A stretch of DNA of 5,727 nucleotides from Spirochaetales bacterium (GTDB lineage Bacteria > Spirochaetota > Spirochaetia > DTKZ01). A model generated the notes under the pieces. It was given only the letters and a program-made list of their open reading frames with translations. It was not told where the DNA came from and ran no database searches. Both the position numbers and the translations under genes were made by a program. Below are positions 1 to 5,694 of the stretch, in pieces (positions within the stretch are counted from its first letter, which is position 1; each line of letters starts with the position of its first letter). The stretch covers positions 1-5,727 of the forward strand of contig JAITGB010000221.1 of the NCBI GenBank assembly GCA_031280945.1, written 5' to 3'.

Positions 1-1463
1 AGGTATACGCCGCCTCCGTTTTCGCCTGAGGTATTATCACAGATGACAGCGTTTCCGCTTAGGGTAAACGGCTGTTCTGCGGGGCTGGTTTTCACTTCGC
101 TCAATCTTGCTGATACGCCTCCTCCCCGCAGCCGCGCGTAGTTATGCGAAATTACCGCGTTTCCCGTAAGCGTAAACGGGGTTCCGCTCAGGGCTGCGCC
201 GCCTCCGTCTGCCTCAGTCCTGTTCCGCGTAACTAAAGCGTTTGCGTTTATGACAAGGCTTCCGTCGACAAGACGTATGCCGCTTTGGGAATTTCCCGAA
301 ATAACCGCGTCATCTGTCATCAAAAGCACTATGCCATAGCCCGATACTCCGGCCTTGCCGTTATCCGCAATCCTGGCGGAGCCCCCCAGGGTAAAGAAGC
401 GGTCCTGGGGATTTCCGGCGTACCCTGACACTCCATTATTCCTGTTATTGGTAATAGAGGATGAGCCAGCCATTCTCGCATCAGCGCCTGTGTCCATATA
501 CACTCCGCCGCCTTCGGTCGTAGCTGTTATTTTTGCGTTTCCTTCCATTGCGAACACGCTGGACTGTCCCAGCTTGACGCCATAATCCACATGGTGGTTA
601 TTCGCAATAAGAGCGTTGCCGCTCATGGAAAAAGAAGCCCACGGGGATATACCGACACAGCAATCTCCAGGGGACAGCCCAGGGGTAAAGTTGCCGGAAA
701 TTACAGCGTTTCCCGCCATAACAAAATGGGTGTACTCTAGCGCGCGAACAGCAGTCGCCTCTGAGAAATGAGCGGCGTTGCCATAAATATGGGCAGTACC
801 GCTCATCGTAAAGCTCGAACCCACATCCACTATGCAAACCCCGCCGCTGCCGCCAAAGGTCGCGCCAAAATTACTCTGTGGAATCCTATTGTTCTCAATA
901 ACGCCGCCTGTCATAACAAAGGAGCTTCCGCTCCGTATGAACGCGCCCCGCCAGTTGCTGTTTATGTTGCCGCTCTCCATACGGGCCGAGCTTGCGCCTT
1001 CGAGAAAAAGTCCTGTTTTGCCGTCCTGAAGGGCGATGTTTTGTATAATAACACGGCCCTCATTCTTTACGCGAAGGACAATCTCCTCCGTTCCGCTGCC
1101 CGAGAAGCCCGCAGTCTTTCTTCCGCTTATGGTTATTTCGCGCCGCACAAGCGCCCCGTCAAGAAGAAAAGTTTCGGAAGAATTAAGAGTTCCTTCACTC
1201 GCGGCGTCAAGCATATCCAGAATAAAAACGCGGAGGCTCTTCGGGTCCATAGCCGCAGCCTGCGCAGCATGGGCAAAAGTTTTAAAGGGCGCATCTTCTG
1301 TAAGACCGCTGTTTGCGTCGCTTCCGGCGGAAGAAACATAGTACCACCGCTGCGCACTCGCGGGAAACTCAAACCTCTCCACGGGCGGCGGAGGACAGGC
1401 GGTAAAGAAAAGCGCTGCCGGAAAAAACGCAAGACCCATGATTTTACAAAGTATCTTTTTCAT
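1..1463 (-). CDS. Parallel beta-helix repeat lipoprotein, second of a tandem pair (3' end beyond window)
   Basis: The frame is open from ATG at 1463 to the left edge (487 codons plus two bases, no stop), so the C-terminus is missing. Residues 1-23 form a lipoprotein signal peptide: MKK, a hydrophobic core, then FFTA before Cys23, followed by four prolines. Residues 40-70 (WYYVSSAGSDANSG, then PFKTF) match the DUF1565-type start of beta-helix proteins. From about residue 160 come rungs of the form F-x-M/L-x-G-N-A-x-I-x-x-N, with the first hydrophobic residue at 182, 218, 247, 278, 304, 329, 357, 380, 403, 430 and 466, spaced 23-36 residues. GGGV/A turns occur at 318, 420, 447 and 483. The family fold is a right-handed parallel beta-helix; binding partner or enzymatic activity cannot be read from the sequence. 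Likely lipid-anchored at the outer membrane or in the periplasm. It lies 10 bp after its paralogue and is surely co-transcribed. Confidence 0.88.
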   Translation of the reverse strand, partial: MKKILCKIMGLAFFPAALFFTACPPPPVERFEFPASAQRWYYVSSAGSDANSGLTEDAPFKTFAHAAQAAAMDPKSLRVFILDMLDAASEGTLNSSETFLLDGALVRREITISGRKTAGFSGSGTEEIVLRVKNEGRVIIQNIALQDGKTGLFLEGASSARMESGNINSNWRGAFIRSGSSFVMTGGVIENNRIPQSNFGATFGGSGGVCIVDVGSSFTMSGTAHIYGNAAHFSEATAVRALEYTHFVMAGNAVISGNFTPGLSPGDCCVGISPWASFSMSGNALIANNHHVDYGVKLGQSSVFAMEGNAKITATTEGGGVYMDTGADARMAGSSSITNNRNNGVSGYAGNPQDRFFTLGGSARIADNGKAGVSGYGIVLLMTDDAVISGNSQSGIRLVDGSLVINANALVTRNRTEADGGGAALSGTPFTLTGNAVISHNYARLRGGGVSARLSEVKTSPAEQPFTLSGNAVICDNTSGENGGGVY

Positions 1464-1467
1464 GTAA

Positions 1468-1473
1468 CCTCCT
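1468..1473 (-). promoter_or_regulatory. Ribosome binding site of the second lipoprotein gene
   Basis: AGGAGG on the minus strand begins directly after the TAA of the upstream gene (1476-1474) and lies 4 bases before ATG at 1463. With a 10-bp gap between genes, this supports one operon with likely translational coupling. Confidence 0.8.
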
Positions 1474-3516
1474 TTAATCCTGCCAGCCGCCGGCAGGCGT
1501 GTAGGGCGGGGCGAGATTTTTGCTCTCCGGCAGGGTATTTTCCATAAAAATGTCCAAACCCGTGCCGGAGGCCGCCTTACTGACAAAAACCGCGGCGCCC
1601 GCGCCGCCTGAAACAACAAGATTCCTGTTATTCCTCTCTGCTTCGTTACTGCCGCAGATAACGCCGCCGGTTTTTATAAAACTGCCCTGGAGTACAGCAA
1701 CCCCGCCGCCATACAGAGCAAAATTATTCCTGATAACGCCCCCGTTCATTATAAAAGTGGGGTTTCCCGCGGGAATGCCCGCAGCAGAGCCCAGGCAAAC
1801 CCCGCCGCCTATTTTATCCGCGGCAAGGGACACCGTCGGGCTGTATGGTGTAACGCGTGAAAGCGTTCCGCCGTTCATAACAAAACGGCCCGTTCCGAGT
1901 ACCTGTACGATTCTGCCAAAACCTTCATTCTCATTGAAAAAAACGCCCGCATCATCATTCATAATAAACTCGGCTGCGTTTCCGATACTCACGCAGCCCT
2001 GAATATCATTTCCTCTTCCTGTAACGGCGGCCTTGCCGCTCATGCGAAAAACCCCGCCGCCCTCCATGAACACACCGCAGTTATCAATCTCTTTTATGCA
2101 GGCATTGTCCGTCATCGTAAAAGAGTCGCAGGAAAAAAGTTCAACGCAATTTCCCTTAGTGCGAGGCAAAATACTGGCGTTTTCCTTCATGACAAAAACG
2201 CATTTATCCCGCAGACTTACAGCGCTCATTACAGCGTTTACAAGCACGCTTGAAAAAAGGCTTGAACCGGACATCTCTAAACGGCAGGAGGTTTCTCCCC
2301 AGACAGCGCTACCGCCAGCGGGCAACCCTATCCGCGGCGGCATCATTTCATTCGAGTTAATCGCGCTTTTTCCGCTTAAATTGAGGCTGCAGGTATTCTT
2401 CATGTGTACGGCCATGCCGTTATCCGCAGTGTTTTCCGAAATAAAACTTTTATCCGCAAGGGTAACTTCGCAAAAGTTTTGCATCGCAACCCCGCCGCCG
2501 GAAGCCATGACGGGTAGCTGCGCCGCACTGCTTACCTGTCCGTCCGCCAGAGCTTTGTTAGCCACAATTCTGGAGTTTCCCTTCATTGTGAGCGTACTTG
2601 CGTTGATTAGCGCGATGCCGCCGCCCGCAAAAGGACCGCCGCCCGCGGCGTTTAAGAAAATAGAAGCCGTATCTCCCATATCAAGGATGCTCGTATCAAG
2701 ATACACGCCGCCCCCTCCGCCTGATGCCCTGTTATGGGAAACAGAAGAGACCCGCGTCATGGTAAAACGGCTTTTTTCCTCTACGAGAACGCCTCCAACC
2801 CTGCCCGCATTGTAAAGAACAGAAGCGGCCCCATTCATAACAAAACGGCTTCCGCCCCTAACGTGTACGCCGCCCGGCCCCGCCGCGTTGTTGTTTCGCA
2901 CAACTTTGCCGTCTTCCAGGGTAAAAGAACTCGCCCCGCTTACATCAGCGCCCAAAACGTTTTCCTCAATAACAAGCCCGCGCCCCGTAACGCTGCTCCC
3001 GCCCTCAACGGCAAGTCCGGCAAGGAGGCTCCTCTGGAGCGTAATGTTTTCAAGAACCACGAGAGCTCCGCCAGCCACGCGGAGAACAGCTTTTTTCTCT
3101 AAGCCCGCGTCCAGGTTTATCATTCCCCTGCCCGAGATTGTTATTTCCCTGCCTCCCGTCCCATCAATCACAAACACGGAAGAAGGCTCATTTAAGCCTT
3201 CTGTTTCCGAGGTAAGATTATCCAAAATAATTATCCGGTCTTTTTCCGCATCGCCTGAAACGGCCGCAACAGCCCTGGTGAGCGTCTTGAAAGGGAACGC
3301 CTCGTTTAAGCCCAGATTCTCGTCCGTCCCCCAGGAAGCAACATAGTACGCAGGTGAAGGCTCAAGAAGATGAAAGTCATACGAGGCGGAAGCCGGGCAG
3401 CCCGCGAAAAAAGGAAGAACCCCGCAGAGAACAAAAAAGACATAAGTTTTTTCCAAAAGATTCCTCCGGCGCGGCTTTAGCCTGCGCCGGAAAAAAGGCC
3501 CGAAAATCTTTTTCAT
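1474..3516 (-). CDS. Parallel beta-helix repeat lipoprotein, first of a tandem pair
   Basis: A 680-residue protein. The N-terminus is very basic (RRRLKPRRR at 10-18), then a hydrophobic stretch ends in FFAG before Cys40, a lipoprotein signal peptide with an unusually long n-region. Residues 57-86 (YYVASWGTDENLG, then PFKTL) are a DUF1565-like segment shared with the downstream paralogue, as is REITISGR at 123-130. Fifteen rungs follow, with the first core residue at 198, 225, 251, 278, 309, 351, 378, 413, 441, 466, 490, 517, 545, 588 and 613, and GGGV/I turns at 268, 298, 340, 570 and 603. No C-terminal beta-barrel or membrane anchor is seen, so attachment should be by lipid only. The rungs between 349 and 463 carry cysteines in nearly the same register. 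The ATG has a strong AGGAGG, but an internal TTG at 3456 (residue 21) also has GGAGGA and would give a compact 20-residue signal peptide. Function unknown; adhesin or surface structural protein is a guess. Confidence 0.9.
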   Translation of the reverse strand: MKKIFGPFFRRRLKPRRRNLLEKTYVFFVLCGVLPFFAGCPASASYDFHLLEPSPAYYVASWGTDENLGLNEAFPFKTLTRAVAAVSGDAEKDRIIILDNLTSETEGLNEPSSVFVIDGTGGREITISGRGMINLDAGLEKKAVLRVAGGALVVLENITLQRSLLAGLAVEGGSSVTGRGLVIEENVLGADVSGASSFTLEDGKVVRNNNAAGPGGVHVRGGSRFVMNGAASVLYNAGRVGGVLVEEKSRFTMTRVSSVSHNRASGGGGGVYLDTSILDMGDTASIFLNAAGGGPFAGGGIALINASTLTMKGNSRIVANKALADGQVSSAAQLPVMASGGGVAMQNFCEVTLADKSFISENTADNGMAVHMKNTCSLNLSGKSAINSNEMMPPRIGLPAGGSAVWGETSCRLEMSGSSLFSSVLVNAVMSAVSLRDKCVFVMKENASILPRTKGNCVELFSCDSFTMTDNACIKEIDNCGVFMEGGGVFRMSGKAAVTGRGNDIQGCVSIGNAAEFIMNDDAGVFFNENEGFGRIVQVLGTGRFVMNGGTLSRVTPYSPTVSLAADKIGGGVCLGSAAGIPAGNPTFIMNGGVIRNNFALYGGGVAVLQGSFIKTGGVICGSNEAERNNRNLVVSGGAGAAVFVSKAASGTGLDIFMENTLPESKNLAPPYTPAGGWQD
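1479..1497 (-). other. Short intercistronic hairpin at the end of the first lipoprotein gene
   Basis: CCTGCC / GGCAGG, 6 bp with a 7-base loop, in the last sense codons (PAGGW region) just before the TAA and the next AGGAGG. Could modulate the ratio of the two products; may also be chance, since Gly-rich codons here are G+C-rich. Confidence 0.25.
1874..1889. repeat. 16-bp direct repeat, copy 1
   Basis: TTCATAACAAAACGGC, identical to 2834-2849. It encodes the RFVMN core of the rung at residue 545 of the first lipoprotein. Confidence 0.6.
2834..2849. repeat. 16-bp direct repeat, copy 2
   Basis: Identical to 1874-1889 and 960 bp away, exactly 320 codons. It encodes the RFVMN core of the rung at residue 225 of the same protein, so recombination between copies would keep the reading frame. 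Confidence 0.6.
3462..3467 (-). promoter_or_regulatory. Internal ribosome binding site for an alternative TTG start
   Basis: GGAGGA on the minus strand, 5 bases before an in-frame TTG at 3456-3454. Starting there would give a 660-residue product whose first 20 residues (MEKTYVFFVL, then CGVLPFFAGC) are a textbook-length lipoprotein signal peptide. Competes with the ATG at 3516. Confidence 0.4.
3466..3490 (-). other. GC-rich hairpin within the first codons of the first lipoprotein gene
   Basis: On the minus strand CCGGCGC (3490-3484), a bulged A, GGC, loop TAAA, GCC, then GCGCCGG (3472-3466): a 10-bp stem with a 4-base loop. It encodes the Arg/Lys-rich segment at residues 9-17 and its 3' arm covers the first two bases of an internal GGAGGA Shine-Dalgarno. 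Confidence 0.55.
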
Positions 3517-3522
3517 TATTTA

Positions 3523-3528
3523 CCTCCT
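3523..3528 (-). promoter_or_regulatory. Ribosome binding site of the first lipoprotein gene
   Basis: Full AGGAGG on the minus strand, 6 bases before ATG at 3516. The upstream leader CTCC (3541-3538) could pair with GGAG (3527-3524) and, past a bulge, add two A-T pairs, which would partly hide this site; the helix is short, so this is only a possibility. Confidence 0.75.
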
Positions 3529-3591
3529 CGCCTCAGGGGAGTATTTCTCAAACGCGCTAAACCAGGAGAGACGTTTTTTTTAATTGGACTT

Positions 3592-3620
3592 AATATACCG
3601 CGTGAATTAACGAAAAGCAA
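3592..3620 (-). promoter_or_regulatory. Sigma70-type promoter of the lipoprotein operon
   Basis: On the minus strand TTGCTT (3620-3615) is followed by exactly 17 bases and TATATT (3597-3592). The start of transcription would be near 3585, giving a leader of about 70 bases before ATG at 3516. T-rich sequence at 3642-3648 lies upstream like an UP element. Prediction only. Confidence 0.55.
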
Positions 3621-3641
3621 TTCTTTCTCTCTAAAAGAATT
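3619..3641. promoter_or_regulatory. Perfect dyad overlapping the -35 box, candidate operator
   Basis: AATTCTTT (3619-3626), a 7-base spacer CTCTCTA, and AAAGAATT (3634-3641) form a perfect 8-bp inverted repeat. It overlaps the last two bases of the predicted -35 hexamer and extends upstream, a position suited to a dimeric regulator. The regulator is not in this window. Confidence 0.45.
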
Positions 3642-3735
3642 AAAAAAATATACGGCGGCCTTTTTTCACTGCACTTTGGCAGAAAATAATGTTTCTCTTT
3701 TTTATTTGAAAATAGTATTTTGCACTGTTTACATC

Positions 3736-3811
3736 TTATGCGCGGTATTCGCAACGCCTCTTCGTAAAATGGCGCGCATCCCGCACTGCCTTGCGAATCT
3801 TCTTCGCATAA
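3736..3811. repeat. Two-part inverted repeat (fold-back element)
   Basis: TTATGCG (3736-3742) pairs with CGCATAA (3805-3811), and ATTCGCAA (3747-3754) pairs with TTGCGAAT (3791-3798). The asymmetric internal loop is 4 and 6 bases and the apical loop is 36 bases. Being symmetric, it could fold in RNA of either strand. It could be a dispersed REP-like element, part of the AI-2E 3' end, or a small structured RNA; the sequence alone does not decide. Confidence 0.5.
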
Positions 3812-3838
3812 TACGAAAAGAGCTTCTAGTGATTACCG

Positions 3839-3863
3839 CCTGAAAGTTTTCAAGACTTTCAGG
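3839..3863 (-). terminator. Hairpin at the 3' end of the AI-2E gene (terminator-like, no U-run)
   Basis: Perfect 9-bp inverted repeat CCTGAAAGT / ACTTTCAGG with a 7-base loop. The 5' arm contains the TGA stop of the AI-2E gene. On the minus strand it is followed by CGGTAATCAC, so the U-run of a standard intrinsic terminator is missing. It may be an RNA 3'-end stabiliser or a Rho-assisted end instead. Confidence 0.5.
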
Positions 3864-4893
3864 ACGCGGAAGAAAGCCTTTTACCCGTACCCATGAGAAC
3901 AGCGGCGGGTTTCAGGAAAGGAATATTTTCCAATACAATTTTAATGGCCACGATAAGAGGAACAGCGAGAAACATTCCAAGAATTCCCCAAATCCAGCCC
4001 CAGATAACAAGGGAAAAAATAATCACAACAGGACTTAAGTCAAGCCTCTCCCCCAAAAGAGCAGGCTCAACGAGATTCCCCATGACCTGCTGAAAAACAA
4101 TCATCACAACGAGGGCGACGATGGGCTCGGTGGGGGAAGGATAAAACTGCAGAACCGCGAAGACCTCTATAAACGCGGTGAGTATGATTGCGCCAATGTT
4201 GGGGATAAAATTAAAAAAGAAAGTGAGAACCCCCCACACAAAAGCAAACTCAATGCCAATAATCCACAGGGTAAGCCACATAAGAAAACCCGTAGCCACA
4301 CTCACGAGAAGTTTTACCGAAAGATAGCGGCCTATCTGGCGGGAAATGTGGGCGTATATTACAAACAGCCTGTGGGTCGTGCGGCTCTCAAATGCCTCCC
4401 ACAGCTTGGGCCTGATGTGGGCCCTCTCAAACAAAAGAAAAACCAGAAAAAGCATCATCAGAATAAGACCGCTCAAAAAATCAACGAATCCCCGCGAAAA
4501 GGCCATAAGATAGGAACCCATGCTTCTTACCCAGGAAAACTCCTCAAGTATATCTTCGGGCAGGCGGAACCTGTTGATAAGCCTGAGCGAAATTTCCGTA
4601 AATTTTCCCGAATACTTGGGAAGCTCGCGGTAGAAAGACTGTACGCTTGAGTAAAAGAAAAGCCCGATAAGAAACACCACCGTCATAACCAGAAGCAGTA
4701 CGAGAAAAATCGCAATGGGCCGGGGAATGTGAAGCCGCTTATGGAGAAAGCTAATAACAGGCGAAACAATAAACGAAACCAGTATGGCGGTAACAAGGGG
4801 AATAAGAACGCCCGCCGCAAGGTACAGAACAGCCGAAATCGCAAGAACAGCGAGTATTCCCAAAAATACCTGCGGCAGGGACTTTGATTGCAT
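3859..4893 (-). CDS. AI-2E family (PF01594) polytopic membrane transporter
   Basis: A 344-residue inner-membrane protein, usual length for the family. Hydrophobic segments lie near residues 8-26, 28-48, 60-81, 137-155, 194-213, 215-232, 234-250, 257-271 and 287-321; the soluble part between TM3 and TM4 (82-136) is typical. Diagnostic motifs are FNFIPNIGA (227-235), GNLVEPALLGERLDLSP (272-288) and GILGMFLAVPL (303-313). Members named in the literature include TqsA (autoinducer-2 export) and relatives linked to Na+/H+ exchange, so the substrate here is open and the name should not be taken as proof of quorum sensing. Start: I prefer ATG at 4893, which has AGGG ending 5 bases upstream and lies 7 bp after the dehydrogenase stop. 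An ATG at 4935 adds 14 residues (MLSTAPRRRSSRVS) and would overlap that gene by 35 bp with only a weak GAG. The gene ends in KRLSSAS with TGA inside a hairpin. Confidence 0.9.
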   Translation of the reverse strand: MQSKSLPQVFLGILAVLAISAVLYLAAGVLIPLVTAILVSFIVSPVISFLHKRLHIPRPIAIFLVLLLVMTVVFLIGLFFYSSVQSFYRELPKYSGKFTEISLRLINRFRLPEDILEEFSWVRSMGSYLMAFSRGFVDFLSGLILMMLFLVFLLFERAHIRPKLWEAFESRTTHRLFVIYAHISRQIGRYLSVKLLVSVATGFLMWLTLWIIGIEFAFVWGVLTFFFNFIPNIGAIILTAFIEVFAVLQFYPSPTEPIVALVVMIVFQQVMGNLVEPALLGERLDLSPVVIIFSLVIWGWIWGILGMFLAVPLIVAIKIVLENIPFLKPAAVLMGTGKRLSSAS

Positions 4894-4898
4894 GGAAA

Positions 4899-4902
4899 CC
4901 CT
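4899..4902 (-). promoter_or_regulatory. Weak ribosome binding site of the AI-2E gene
   Basis: Reads AGGG on the minus strand and overlaps the TAG stop of the dehydrogenase (4903-4901), 5 bases before ATG at 4893. Such overlap suggests translational coupling. The match is short, so the longer start at 4935 is not excluded. Confidence 0.4.
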
Positions 4903-5683
4903 ACTGCTTCTGCGCCGCGGCGCGGTGGATAACATAGGAGTTTCTCTGGTCTACCGGCATAATGAGCATATTTTGAATGTTGACGTGGTCCGGGGCCTCC
5001 ACAACAAAAAGAACAGCCAGAGCTATATCCTTGCCCGTTAAATACTCTACCCCCGCGTACACAGCCTCGGCCCTGGCCGCGTCTTCGCCAAAGCGCACCG
5101 CGGAGAAATTGGTTTTGACCATGCCGGGGTCTATAACGCTCGCGCGGATTTTCGTTCCCGCGAGGTCAATGTTCATGGCTTCGCTCAAAGCGTCCACGGC
5201 AAACTTCGTGGCGTTGTAGACATTTCCCGCAGGGTACACCATGCGCCCCGCGAGACTGCCTATATTGACAATGTGCCCGTAATTCCGTGCCACCATGGCC
5301 GGAAGCACCGCGCGGGAAACATAGAGGAGCCCCTTTAAGTTCGTGTCAATCATCTCCTCCCAGTCATCAACATTGCCCTCGTGCAATTTGGAAAGCCCCC
5401 GCGCAAGCCCCGCGTTGTTGACAAGAACATCGGGGGTGAGCTTCCGGGCTTCAAGCTCCGAGGCAAAAGCGAACACAGCCTTCCTGTCGCGCACGTCAAG
5501 CTCAAAAGTCTCCACAGCCGCGCCGTAGTCTTTCGCAAGCCTCGCCGCCCTCTCCTCCAAAAGCCCCTTTCTGCGCGCCGCCAAAACAAGCCGCGCCCCC
5601 TTCGCCGCAAAAGCCTCCGCGCAGGCCTCACCTATTCCCGACGTGGCTCCCGTAACAAGAACAGTTTTCCCCTTTACGTTCAT
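4901..5683 (-). CDS. YdfG-like NADP-dependent short-chain dehydrogenase (classical SDR)
   Basis: A 260-residue cytosolic Rossmann oxidoreductase. Seen: cofactor loop TGATSGIG (11-18), Arg37-Arg38 after the second strand (favours NADP(H)), acidic LDVRD (62-66), NNAG (89-92), catalytic Asn115, Ser143 in NIGS, and Tyr156/Lys160 in YNATK, so the full Asn-Ser-Tyr-Lys tetrad is present. DPG follows at about 190. The stretch VLVNNAGLA, the DDWEEMIDTN region, RAVLPAMV, and HVNIQNMLIMPV near the C-terminus closely resemble E. coli YdfG (3-hydroxy acid / L-allo-threonine and serine dehydrogenase), recalled from memory, not searched. I infer oxidation of a 3-hydroxy acid or related small alcohol; the exact substrate is not readable. 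Start: ATG at 5683 has GGGAG 5 bases upstream; an in-frame TTG at 5716 would add 11 residues but looks like leader sequence. The AI-2E gene follows 7 bp after the TAG, so the two are probably one transcript. Confidence 0.93.
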   Translation of the reverse strand: MNVKGKTVLVTGATSGIGEACAEAFAAKGARLVLAARRKGLLEERAARLAKDYGAAVETFELDVRDRKAVFAFASELEARKLTPDVLVNNAGLARGLSKLHEGNVDDWEEMIDTNLKGLLYVSRAVLPAMVARNYGHIVNIGSLAGRMVYPAGNVYNATKFAVDALSEAMNIDLAGTKIRASVIDPGMVKTNFSAVRFGEDAARAEAVYAGVEYLTGKDIALAVLFVVEAPDHVNIQNMLIMPVDQRNSYVIHRAAAQKQ

Positions 5684-5688
5684 ACACT

Positions 5689-5694
5689 CTCCCT
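5689..5694 (-). promoter_or_regulatory. Ribosome binding site of the SDR gene
   Basis: Reads AGGGAG on the minus strand, 5 bases before ATG at 5683. It decides the start in favour of this ATG over the in-frame TTG at 5716, where upstream sequence is nearly out of the window. Confidence 0.7.

Larger units (their letters stand above)
3517..3858. other. 342-bp non-coding region between the AI-2E gene and the lipoprotein operon
   Basis: No coding frame with a ribosome binding site is seen on either strand. The right part (3736-3838) is G+C-balanced and contains a fold-back; the left part (3574-3735) is strongly A+T-rich and contains homopolymer tracts, a dyad and a promoter pointing at the lipoprotein genes; 3517-3573 is the likely leader with the Shine-Dalgarno. 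This shift in composition marks it as a regulatory region rather than a decayed gene. Confidence 0.7.

Noticed and set aside
768..1547. 259-codon open frame on the plus strand
   Set aside because: It runs antisense across the start of the second lipoprotein and the end of the first, its product is Arg/Lys/Ala-rich with no domain, and the minus frame has signal peptide, repeats and Shine-Dalgarno.
2033..2815. 260-codon open frame on the plus strand
   Set aside because: Antisense shadow of the beta-helix gene; Pro/Ser-rich composition follows from the complement of Gly-rich codons.
1..3516. Autotransporter or Pmp identity for the lipoproteins
   Set aside because: The complete one has no C-terminal beta-barrel and carries a lipoprotein signal; only the repeat style is shared.
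1..3516. CRISPR-like or satellite DNA repeats
   Set aside because: Repetition is at protein level with 23-42-residue spacing and diverged DNA; there are no regular identical DNA repeats with spacers.
3651..3666. GGCGGCC followed by T6, like a plus-strand terminator
   Set aside because: No matching second stem arm is present and no plus-strand gene reads into it.
5350..5631. Arg-rich minus-strand frame inside the dehydrogenase
   Set aside because: Out-of-frame shadow of a gene with a full SDR tetrad; composition (runs of Arg and Trp) is not protein-like.
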